NCBI RefSeq assembly: GCF_001653235.2
Contig: NC_035792.1
Location: 4,526,001-4,590,000, forward strand
From: Pochonia chlamydosporia 170
Lineage: Eukaryota > Ascomycota > Sordariomycetes > Hypocreales > Clavicipitaceae
Reading direction: 5' to 3'
DNA: 64,000 nt
Shown here: positions 11,701-20,411 of the stretch, piece by piece
How the letters are laid out: each line of letters opens with the position of its first letter
Numbering within the stretch: the stretch's first letter is position 1
Translations under genes and position numbers: made by a program
The notes under the pieces: model-generated
What the model saw: only the letters and a program-made list of their open reading frames with translations
What the model was told of the DNA's origin: nothing
The model's database searches: none

Positions 11701-11912
11701 TAAAGGAGAAGGTGCTAGGCAAAGAGCATCCAGACACACTTTCCAGCATGAATAACCTCGCAAATATGCTCTCAAAGCTAGGGAGGTATAAGGAGGCCGA
11801 GCAGATGCATCGGCAGACACTCCTGCTAATAGAGAAGGTTCTAGGCAAAGACCACCCGTCTACGCGAACAAGTCAAAGGAATCTCGATGACTGCTTAAGA
11901 GTGAAGAGATAG
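8742..11912 (+). pseudogene. NLR receptor (PNP/NB-ARC/TPR) interrupted by an in-frame TGA
   Basis: Two-exon model: 8742-9727 and 9785-11912 (intron 9728-9784). Read through, it would be about 1037 residues. Domains in order: an N-terminal nucleoside-phosphorylase-like domain (about 1-325; LVVGIAGG and FEMESAG blocks), then NB-ARC with [12 protein letters not shown], Walker [10 protein letters not shown], Walker [17 protein letters not shown] and [13 protein letters not shown] helical linker (NPVATTWLISFNHI) and MHRLVRLAMQNWL follow, then seven 42-residue TPR units. Codon 584 is TGA (10548-10550), just before YKEIANPVATTWLISF, a stretch conserved in this family, where an Arg is usual; CGA to TGA is the simplest change. 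The frame stays open on both sides. The allele would give a 583-residue protein without the sensor. Alternatives are a genuine short form or a strain-specific null. The family acts in non-self recognition and cell death. Confidence 0.82.
11031..11909 (+). repeat. Seven-unit, 126-nt tandem array encoding TPR repeats
   Basis: Units begin at 11031, 11157, 11283, 11409, 11535, 11661 and 11787. Each encodes 42 residues of the pattern Y-x-EA-[EK]-QM-x-RQ...EKVLGKEHPSTLxSMNNLA...LGK. The last unit is one residue short and runs into the stop. Neighbouring units are nearly identical at DNA level. For example, the stretch after AATAACCTAGCAGAGGTGC in unit 1 to 2 and unit 5 to 6 matches over about 95 nt with one mismatch. 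This points to recent unit duplication or gene conversion. Confidence 0.92.
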
Positions 11913-12941
11913 CTAGGAGCCGCAGCGTAAATTAAATCTCTTCTGTCCCCATAGAGCAAATTAGCGCGGGTGTTTAGACCTAACGGCGCTGGGCAGTATG
12001 CCAGGCTGTCGCGAACGCATTGGTTGATCTCGCGTCCGTCTCGCGGTTACGCGCGCTACCACCAGTCTCCATTGTGCAGGCACCATGTGCAATGCCCACC
12101 GAACACAGAGAAGCGGCAGTCAAGAAGTAGAGGGGGTTCTTATAACCAACTTGGCATTAATTCTTCATGTACCCGTGTAATCAGTAGAGGAAGTTGCTCA
12201 CAATCCTCGGCGTGATCCACCTGCCTTCGGAAAATACGTACAGTAGCCTTAGCGCGCACTCCAACAACACAAGGAACCGGCCAGACTTGTGCACAATAGC
12301 CCCCGAAGGTATTGTCCTATAAGTGCTTAAATTTAATTGGCTTAACGCCCAACACAATGAGTCGCTTCACTACGTGCTGGAGGGAGCTATGGACAAAACA
12401 GAAGGGAGCACGATTGCGACGCTCGGTGACTGGCCACATCCCTTTAACAATGTGGGGAGGTTCTTGATTCTGGGAAATAGATAAGTTTCTGTGGCTCTAG
12501 TTCGTGTCCTTGTACTTTGTATCTGTTGAAGTTAATATAGTTATGAACCCTTGACAGTTTTTGGGTCACAGCGCGAATGCCGCGAGAAGCGAGGTAGACG
12601 AAGGCTATTAACAGTCTTGCCTTCTAATAATCACTGGCATTAGTCCTATCGCTAAGCGGCGGTTATCAAGAAAGCACAGAACGCGTACAAGCCAATGGAA
12701 ATTGAGAATCTAGTAATAGTATATAATTTCACTATCCGCTATCTACCCCAGTGTGCGCCTCTTCATGCCCACGCAGCCAAACTTAGCCCGTTCCGCCTCC
12801 CATGCGACGTGCCCAAACTTTTTGACCACCAAGTCTTTCGTCTGAGTCAGTATGAGCCCCTTCAGCGTACATCGTTCGATTGCTCTTCCACTCGCATCAT
12901 CAAGTAGATAACCAACTCTGCGCCATGCATATGCGGCAACA
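11913..12941. other. Intergenic after the NLR gene
   Basis: No gene is supported. Short frames show no domain features. Confidence 0.55.
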
Positions 12942-13095
12942 ATGCGTCGCCTCTTCCCATTCACCAGGCGTCTTCTGATCCAGCCGCCGTTGCCATCGCT
13001 ATCACGTCAATTCCCCCGTCGTCTGCTAGCAACGACGGGGAGACGCCTCAGACCTTCAGCAACATTGCCACCCTTGTTCTCGCCGTCCGCAGCAA

Positions 13096-13132
<37 letters not shown>

Positions 13133-13928
13133 AGCAGACGCAGAAGCAGAAGCAGAAGCAGACGGGAACAAGATGGAGGATCTTTGCGCAGCTCACGACG
13201 GACTCTCGCAGCTGGACAGTTTCAGCCTGTACCTCCGGCAGAGAAACATCGACAAATGGGGACTGGTCGTCTACCGCTGCTCTTACAAAAATGACGCGGT
13301 CTGGGCTCGTATCAAGGAAGTCATAAAATCGCGCATACTAAAGTCTATCTCGAAAGGCAACCGTGGCGGCGAAAATGGGGAGGAGCATTCAGCGCCATGC
13401 AATATTGCCGAGACCATGGACTGGACGTTTGTCGAAGACCAGGCCTCGCTGGACGGCATTTCCACTCATGATCTCCGCGCACGCTTTCTTGCCCAGCGGC
13501 GAGAAGAATTTTCTCGAGAGCAGCTGCGAGCGCAGGATGCCGTTCCGAGTTCTCTCGCCCAAGACACGTTTGAGAGCGAGGCCCGCTATAACTTCTTCAT
13601 CAAGATTGATCAAGATGTGCTGCAGCAGGCTGTCAATGAGGGTATTGAAGACTGCAGTGTGGACGACGAGAGCCGGCTCTACTCTGTTTTTGTCAACATT
13701 GTCAACGCCAACTGGACACCAGAGCAGGAAGAACAACCCGAGCGGGATCCAGATACTGGGTCGGATCAATTTGCCCCCCTAGAGGGCTTTACACATGAGC
13801 ACGTTGGCTGGTACAGAGCGTCGGTGAACAAACTAGACCTCGAGTTTTACGAGAATCTTTCGGCGATAGATCTCACTAGTATGTGGTATATTGACTATCA
13901 ACGACCACCCGAGATAGTTTACGGGTAG
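12942..13928 (+). CDS. Conserved-looking unknown protein with Asp/Glu-Ala repeat
   Basis: Single exon, 328 residues from the ATG at 12942. I do not recognise the family. The first 45 residues are Arg-rich with no acidic residue (MRRLFPFTRRLL) and could be a mitochondrial presequence. They are followed by an (Ala-Asp/Glu)n run encoded by a hexanucleotide repeat. The main body starts around a second in-frame ATG at 13173 (MEDLCAAHDG), with LDSFSLYLRQRN, DKWGLVVYRCSYKND and GWYRASVNKLDLEFYENL. The pattern of paired aromatic and charged residues looks like a soluble globular protein. If translation starts at 13173 the protein is 251 residues without presequence or repeat. The function is unknown. 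Confidence 0.65.
13092..13163 (+). repeat. Hexanucleotide repeat GCAGAC/GCAGAA within a coding region
   Basis: About eleven copies of GCAGAM in tandem, encoding alternating Ala and Asp/Glu. Unit length keeps the reading frame, so copy-number change would alter only the length of an acidic linker. Confidence 0.85.
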
Positions 13929-14020
13929 CTGAAAAGTTTCAAAATGTACTCGTTCAGATTCCTCTGCCATCTCCAGCTAATTCAACACATGAAGCCACTA
14001 CGGGCTCTAGCCTACAATGC

Positions 14021-14516
14021 TCAGTCCTCAAATTTATACTTGAGCTTTGGGATCCTGTCCTCGATCTCGTCCAGCTCAAGCAAGACGCTCGCAGCCATTT
14101 CCGTAGTTTGCGTACCAAACCGTCGGCAAATGAATCGAACCTGGTCAGCGACGTAGGTGCGAGCAAACTCGGAAACCTGGGCAAAGTATGTCGGGTCTAA
14201 GGCACCCCTTGATCAGCGTTTGATTCACAGATTGATGGCCAAGATGTTAATACTTACAGAACTCGTTCCAGTGCGCTGCTAATCTGCACCATGGAAAACC
14301 CCAATAGTTAGCATTGTCCTTCCTGTTTACGTTGTGCATTTCTTCCACTTACCCCTGGCCTTCTGGGTTATAAAGCTCAATCAGCTGCAGGTTTTGATAG
14401 ATGCCTGCGCTGACAGTGTCCATTCGAGAGACAACTTCATCTTCATTTAGGTACGCAAACGTAGAGATGGTGGTCTTGGAGATGGAGTTGGCTAAAAGAC
14501 ATTCCTCAGCGCCGGG
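14021..14516 (-). CDS. Unknown gene, 3' exons only (5' end unresolved)
   Basis: Minus strand exons 14516-14353, 14258-14233 extended to 14283, and 14196-14021; that is, exon two is 14283-14258. Phases join correctly and end in a TGA at 14023-14021. The introns have GTAAGT donors and CAG or TAG acceptors, and one has a CTAAC branch point. The encoded part includes CLLANSISKTTISTF, SAGIYQNLQLIELYNPEGQ and FARTYVADQVRFICRRFG. I do not recognise the family. An acceptor (TTTTCTAG) precedes the first exon, so more exons are expected, but the sequence beyond about 14520 turns AT-rich and no partner exon can be found. It may be 5'-truncated. Confidence 0.5.
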
Positions 14517-15313
14517 CTAGAAAATTAGCTGTTTCGCAAAACATGTAGATAGGCTTTAAGCTGCTAGAAACATCGTGGTATAGGCGGCAAGACGCAAAAT
14601 ATTGGCACTATGTGTAGATACAGTAATAATTGCTAATAAATAATAGTATAAAATTTTTAGCTATTACCTTGTAGTAGTATTATTGTCTTTTCCACTAGTT
14701 AAGATAGTGGGTTTAAGTGTAAAAGTGGAGATTTAACAGACTTTTGATGCGGCACTGTAGTGGTTTCAGATGTTTGGTTACGTACAGTGAAGGATGGGAA
14801 TTGGGTCGTCTGAGTCAATTGTTTGGGCAGGGATTTGCATTATCAATGGGCCTTGGGATGAATTCGATATGGAGTAGATATTTGCGACATCCGAGTTGTG
14901 TTATGTGATGGACTTTGTCCTTTTGTTGAGTTTTGTGACTCAGGAAGTGGATGGTGCTGACGGAGCTGAAGCACTTTCCTAATTGAGAAGAAGTCAGGGC
15001 GTGTAGTTCGTTTATTGGTTGCTTGTGAGTCACTGGCCAGTCATCGCAAACTAGATCAAGATGCAGTTGATCGCAAAGAGTGTCACTAGTTTGGTTCAGA
15101 GTTACTTGGCTCCGAGAACTCGGGGGATAAGTGGCCATCATGCAGACTTTTGAAGAGGCACTGTAGCTTAAACTCTAGATCCATACCGCGCACACATAAG
15201 AAACCAATGTCACATCCGTAACTCGAAACACAAACACTCAAAATAAACTTTTGAACCCTCCCTTAACCTCCGACCCGTGTCAAGATATTAATAGCCACAC
15301 CCAAACCGCAACC
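14517..15313. other. Intergenic with an AT-rich patch
   Basis: About 14585-14700 is clearly AT-rich and rich in TAATA/TAGTA words, unlike the rest of the window. No coding region is supported. The rest is the promoter of the GNAT gene. Confidence 0.55.
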
Positions 15314-15964
15314 ATGGCCAGCCAAGCACTCCATCTCCACACACGGCTCGAGTCTCAAACCATCCCCATTGTCCTACGCACCATCCAGCCGCAAGACGCA
15401 CCAGGCCACTCAGCCCTCTTGACCGCCGACATTCAGAGCTCCGACCCCTCTGCGAGCGGGATATCCGTCTCGCGGTCGGAGGAGCTCATCGCCGCGCAGA
15501 CACAGTCCGCCGCCGTACCAACTATTCTTGGCGCGGATGGAAAAGTCATCAGTGGACCAGGCAGGGTGAACATGGTATTGGTGCTGAAGACGGAGGGCGA
15601 GAAAATCATTGGCCTGGGGGGCTTCGGCGCCATAAAGGACTGGGAGAGGGAGGGGAGGAAGATCCGCGCGGGGGATGCGGGCGTCGTGATTGACGAGAAG
15701 TATAGGGGAAGGGGGTATGCCGTCGAGGCGATGAAGTTGGCGATAGATTGGGCGTTTACGCCTGTGGCGGAGGGCGGACCGCAGTTGGATCTTGTGACGG
15801 TCACGACGACGGCTACGAATAAGGCTATGCTGGCGTTGACGGATGATAAATTGGGGTTGAGGGGGAAGGGTGTGCTTCGGGATCATGAGTTTGGCGATCC
15901 TGCGGGCGAGATGTACTATGAGTTGACGGCTGAGGAGTGGAAAACCCTGAAGGAGAAGTTGTGA
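15314..15964 (+). CDS. GNAT-family N-acetyltransferase
   Basis: Single exon, 216 residues from the ATG at 15314 (ACCATGG context). An upstream in-frame start at 15251 is possible but in a poor context. The segment GVVIDEKYRGRGYAVEAMKL contains the acetyl-CoA pyrophosphate-binding motif A, R-G-x-G-Y/A (RGRGYA), in the usual beta-strand/helix setting. The C-terminal part (TVTTTATNKAMLAL and LGLRGKGVLRDHEF) fits the N-acyltransferase pattern where a neighbouring Asn precedes a mutated or worn substrate loop. Substrate is unknown; such fungal single-domain GNATs often act on small molecules or protein N-termini. Confidence 0.82.
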   Translation: MASQALHLHTRLESQTIPIVLRTIQPQDAPGHSALLTADIQSSDPSASGISVSRSEELIAAQTQSAAVPTILGADGKVISGPGRVNMVLVLKTEGEKIIGLGGFGAIKDWEREGRKIRAGDAGVVIDEKYRGRGYAVEAMKLAIDWAFTPVAEGGPQLDLVTVTTTATNKAMLALTDDKLGLRGKGVLRDHEFGDPAGEMYYELTAEEWKTLKEKL

Positions 15965-16110
15965 GTTGGTATGTACAGAATAGTTCCATTCACAATCTAA
16001 AGAAAGTTTAAAAGAATGTACAGCATCTCAGTGTAGATGTGTGGCAAAATGCTCAGACCAGCTGCTCCCCTTGCGCCGTTCAAACGCCGTTAATCCCAAA
16101 ATACAAACAG

Positions 16111-17691
16111 TTAGTGTTTCCTCTTCTCCCAGATCAAAACAATCACAGAGTCAAGCTCTTCTGATTCATCCCCTTCGTTTCCCTTGTTGGCCGGTTTCGT
16201 TCCCTTCTTCAAGTAGGCTTGCCATATTGACCCGTTGGCAGCCTTTGCCGAATCGATCAGTTTCCATACGTCCCTCCTCCCGGTCCAATTTAGCGGTCTT
16301 CTTTCGACCTTGTCTTCATTCATGACGATCTGTCCCGAGACTGGAGTATGTTCGGCGTTTCCAAATGCGTTTCCTTCGTCTTCCCCTTCATGCCGATGAT
16401 AGCGATTGAGGCCATCTGGGTGGTGGCTGATTGATACACCGTTGATGACAACCCAATTGTCATGAAAGAGATACTGGTGCATGAAGCAGGCCTCTCCGCA
16501 TACATCAGTCACCAAATGCGCCATGCCAACATCCAGTCGATGTCGGTCTTGGTAGTCGTGCAGTAAAAGGGGGCGACTGCCGGTTTCATGGCTCTCAAGA
16601 TGAGGCTTGTAGTTGCTGTCATGGGGAGAGTAGAATGCCGGAATGACATGCATGTCCATGCCCGCCCACCTCTTAACGCAATGCTTCAACACTACATCCC
16701 ATTTTTGCGCTCGGAACGGCGGTCCAGCGGATGCATCCGTCTCCATGCAAGGCAGCTTGGGAATAAGACTCACGGCTTGTCTGGTTAAGAAGATGGCTCC
16801 TCCGCCGTTTGTGGTCACGGATTTGCCTTCCTGCTGCCAGTCCTGTTTTTCGCTGGGGATGCCAATATACAGCTGCTCGCTGGTATCATAGGTCGATAAC
16901 CGTTCTTGTAGATAATGTAAATTCGGGAAAAAGATGGTATCTTCGACGACGCCAAACCAGCGCTTCTCTTGGCCACTTGCAGCCAGGGTAGCGCCATATG
17001 TTTTCATAACCCGAATCAATTCGTAGTACCTTCTAGTTTTTGATGTCGGCTCAGCAGTCGCCGTGGCATAAGCGTCAATACCTGCGTCGTGCAGCGCCTT
17101 GTCTATATCGTTGAGCTGCTTCTCAGTCGCATTGTCAAGCATGAGTACTAAGCCTGCACCATTGCTGGTCCCATCACTCTTGGTCAACCATCTTTTCCAC
17201 GCTCGAAGCACAGCCCAATCCTTGTCAATGATTCGTTGATACGAGGTGGATATGCCGAACAAAAAAGTTGCCCCGTACATCTTATCCTGTGCTTTGTTGT
17301 TATGAATGGGAAGCTCCATTCTCTTTGCCGCACGCAAATCCGCCGAGGTCGGGTTGCTCAAGTCGATAGTCTTGGGGGTATCCCAGTGAGGCTGAAAGTT
17401 TGCGTGAATATCCGTAATTGGACTCAAGTCCAAGGTCTGTTCCGAGGATTGTACCCTCCAAGCTTGCCATTTCGTAAAGTTGGCAAGTCCATAGTGGTCA
17501 ATCAACCTTTCGAGATATTCTTCCTCCGGTAAGTGATTCCCTGCTGGGGTTGTGTCCTCCACATCAAACGTAAAGGTCCGGCCCTGTCGGTAAGGTTTTG
17601 TAGCTTGAAATAAAAGACCAGCTATTGCCGCTGTTAATAAGAGATGGCTGAGTCTCACTTGGAGCACCGGCACGCCCTTAGACAGCAACAT
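16111..17691 (-). CDS. Fungal glycosyltransferase family 31, type II membrane protein
   Basis: Single exon on the minus strand, 526 residues from the ATG at 17691. A hydrophobic anchor near the N-terminus (LSHLLLTAAIAGLLF) follows a short cytoplasmic tail, giving the type II topology of Golgi glycosyltransferases. The core has RYYELIRVMKTYGATLAASG, then WFGVVEDTIFFPNLHYLQER, whose acidic pair (VVED) matches the metal/nucleotide-sugar-binding motif of fungal GT31/DUF604-type enzymes. GGGAIFLTRQAV and the later HQYLFHDNWVVINGVSIS support the family. The donor and acceptor sugars cannot be named. The ATG-proximal region is shared with no neighbour and the gene stands alone. Confidence 0.8.
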   Translation of the reverse strand: MLLSKGVPVLQVRLSHLLLTAAIAGLLFQATKPYRQGRTFTFDVEDTTPAGNHLPEEEYLERLIDHYGLANFTKWQAWRVQSSEQTLDLSPITDIHANFQPHWDTPKTIDLSNPTSADLRAAKRMELPIHNNKAQDKMYGATFLFGISTSYQRIIDKDWAVLRAWKRWLTKSDGTSNGAGLVLMLDNATEKQLNDIDKALHDAGIDAYATATAEPTSKTRRYYELIRVMKTYGATLAASGQEKRWFGVVEDTIFFPNLHYLQERLSTYDTSEQLYIGIPSEKQDWQQEGKSVTTNGGGAIFLTRQAVSLIPKLPCMETDASAGPPFRAQKWDVVLKHCVKRWAGMDMHVIPAFYSPHDSNYKPHLESHETGSRPLLLHDYQDRHRLDVGMAHLVTDVCGEACFMHQYLFHDNWVVINGVSISHHPDGLNRYHRHEGEDEGNAFGNAEHTPVSGQIVMNEDKVERRPLNWTGRRDVWKLIDSAKAANGSIWQAYLKKGTKPANKGNEGDESEELDSVIVLIWEKRKH

Positions 17692-18685
17692 GGCTCCGGC
17701 CAAAGAACAGCGCCAGGCTGCAGAATCAAATGATGCTGAAGGAACGAAGTGGACTCAAGATAGAGCAGGACACATGGTAGCAGGGGCGCTCTTCACAAAC
17801 AGCACGTTATGACATGGTACGCCCAGGAGTCCAGGACTGGCTGCTTCAGCGTGCTTTGTTGGACAATGACAACGCTTCTTTGACTAACTAGGTAGCTAAC
17901 GAGAGGAACAAACTAATCCCGGCGAGTCGGCGAATGCGCGATTACCTGTCCTTTTTAATAAGAAACGCAGGTTGAGCAAAATACTCACTGTTGCATGGTG
18001 ATAGGCGAGGATCTTCCCACATTATTCGCGATTTACGGCTTATCATGGACGGATGGGCCAGGTGTGAACTGACGATCTACTGGCCCAACCTGCAAACCAG
18101 ACATATGAAACCAACGTGGGTACATCGTGGGTGGAACAAGAGCGCTGGTTGAGGCGGATCCTTGCTGCATTTCGACCAACCCCTTGCCATGGGTGGATAG
18201 CCGATCAGGACAACTCCTGCCAACAGCGGCAGAAATCAGCCGCTTGCCTTTGACAATCCCTATCCATGCAGCTTTTCACGCAAGTTGTGTCGCAGAGTTG
18301 CAAAAAAAAGATTAAAAGTGTGGCCGTGGATGACCTCCCATGTGTCTTGTGGCACACGTGAGGATCATCGTTGTAGCTCAAAAGTCTTCCCCTTCCTCGG
18401 CTAGGTGATTCGGGTCCGCTGATAAGTTATAAGAGGGTATTGGTACAGGATTATAACTAAGGTAGTCTATCATTTTGGCATACACCTTCTTTGGTGCAGA
18501 TGACGGCATTTTCGCAATACGTATAAGGACAAGAAGAAAGATGAGGTCCAAAGAGAAGGCTGCCTTCGCACTCCGTTAGCGCTGCATGACATGCAGGGAT
18601 ATGGCCTCAGAGCCGTTTGCTGTGGACTGGACTTACGTCAATCTTCATCTACAATTGTGATCTGTAGGTAAGTACATTATTTTAT
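17692..18685. other. Intergenic
   Basis: About 1 kb between two minus-strand genes, GT31 and the SLATT protein. No coding region or known element is supported. Confidence 0.55.
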
Positions 18686-19531
18686 CTAGAGTGGACCACC
18701 ATTGAGCCGGGATCCTTCAGCGTTTCTATTTGCTGTGAGGGAACCTGAATTGGTAGAGCGCTGACTCCCTGTCTTGCTCTGCTTCTTGGCTGACAGTATT
18801 TGCTTTGATGCATAACTGGCGGGCATATTCACTGCCACAGTGGCTTTGGCCTGGCGAAACAGGTCGAAGCATTCCGCAAGAACTTGATCTGCAGTTTGGC
18901 CAGCGGGCGCGATGCTTGAGTTCAAGACTTCTTTGATGTGATCCTCGATTTCTTCAAATCCTGCCATGTCGTTGCGGTATCGATCCGGTAGGCCACTGTT
19001 GTGTAGAAGGGCGAGAAAGCCGGCAATCAATGTGTTGATGGCCGCGAGGATTGTTATGGGCTTTCCGTCCTTCAAAGACATGGAGCCCAGAGCAGTCAGG
19101 GCTGCACCAATGAAAAGTTGGAGGATCAGGAGCGTCAATCTCAGGACGCTGGTTAGGTGAAATAGGAAATAGAATCGATATTTATGTGAAACAACCTCTC
19201 GATACAACCCTGGAGGCATGCCCAAGGGTGGCCATAGCCAATGTGTTGGATGAGCTGGTTTGTGGCTTTCACCATCTTTTACTCCACCAATGCCACCAGC
19301 GATTACTGCCCATTCTCCAGAGGATAGAAAACGGTGGGCAACCACCTTCTGATGCCCGTTTGGCTCATGACTTATGGGGAGTGCAGGATCACGTTCAGTC
19401 GGTATGCTTTCCCGGCCTTTGCCCTTGGTCGAGTTCTTGCGAGGACCATCTTGAGATGGAGAGGAGAGGGGGATTGGAGGCAGAACAGGGATATCGGTGG
19501 ACATAGGGCCACCTTTGGGTGCCTTGGACAT
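18686..19531 (-). CDS. SLATT-domain (fungal type) two-TM membrane protein
   Basis: Single exon on the minus strand, 281 residues from the ATG at 19531. A longer in-frame start at 19681 adds a low-complexity stretch and is less likely. Pro/Ser-rich N-terminus, then WPPLGMPPGLYREVV, two helices (about 129-149 and 158-177) joined by a short loop containing GSMSLKDGK, and a cytoplasmic tail with DRYRNDMAGFEEIEDHI. This order is that of the SMODS/SLOG-associating 2TM effector domain (SLATT), fungal version. In bacteria SLATT proteins are predicted pore-forming effectors of nucleotide-signalling defence systems. The fungal relatives have no established role. No partner gene of that kind sits next to it. 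Confidence 0.8.
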   Translation of the reverse strand: MSKAPKGGPMSTDIPVLPPIPLSSPSQDGPRKNSTKGKGRESIPTERDPALPISHEPNGHQKVVAHRFLSSGEWAVIAGGIGGVKDGESHKPAHPTHWLWPPLGMPPGLYREVVSHKYRFYFLFHLTSVLRLTLLILQLFIGAALTALGSMSLKDGKPITILAAINTLIAGFLALLHNSGLPDRYRNDMAGFEEIEDHIKEVLNSSIAPAGQTADQVLAECFDLFRQAKATVAVNMPASYASKQILSAKKQSKTGSQRSTNSGSLTANRNAEGSRLNGGPL

Positions 19532-20411
19532 TGTTGCAGTATGCCAATGCCCACGATGGCTTGTAAGTGGATGCAGGGATGTAAAGATAAGGCTGTAGGA
19601 TGAAAATATTCCAGCACTGAATGGAGAGCTGACAGAAGACAAGGATTGGGGGCGTTGAGGATTGGATTCAAGACGTCTCACGCAAATAAAGCCTGGGGCT
19701 TTAATTGAACGCGGAGAGTGCTCTTTCCCATATTGAGAGATACCTTCCTGCGAACGCTTGAATCAGATGTCACTGGCAGCCTGGGAAATTGGAAGGAGCG
19801 ACCTGGAGAGACCACTCGTCTCATCTGAATGTTGTGTACCTAAGCATGCAAAGCAAATAAATCACATACTGGCCTTTACTTAATTTATCTTGCACACTTG
19901 TCACTCGATGTTTTCCGGCTCTTATTCGAAATTCGTCCTATCTTCCATCCCAGTCTTAACTCCTTGAGATTACCGGATGTGGGTGTACTGGACACTGCGA
20001 GTTACGGCTGTGTACTCACAGTGAAAGATGGAGCGCACCATGTCTGACCAAAATTATTGCAATGCAGCAGGAAATGCTTGGCATTACGATGATAGCTATT
20101 TTCGAAACATGCATCTTGAGTTGCACACATCACGTCTAGGGTGTCTGGAAAACTGTAGAATGCTGACAGAAGAGCATGTGCACTCTGCGCATTGTCCGAT
20201 TCTTGGTTGCAAGTCCTTGAAGCCGGATCTGCATAGGTGGGGCCACTGTAGAGGGGCAGAATTAGCAAAGCTGTCTGGAGTGCTGACACGCTCACCGCCC
20301 AATTTTGCAGGTGGCAGAATCCCAAAAATTTGGCCACGGCAGCCGAGATAGCTTCACAAGAAACCACGATCGACATTTGCTGATTCCCGTACAAGCGGAA
20401 ACCCTACCTTT
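19532..20411. other. Intergenic, divergent promoters of the SLATT gene and TRM1
   Basis: The two flanking genes diverge from this 0.9 kb, so it must hold both promoters. No coding region is supported. Confidence 0.6.
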
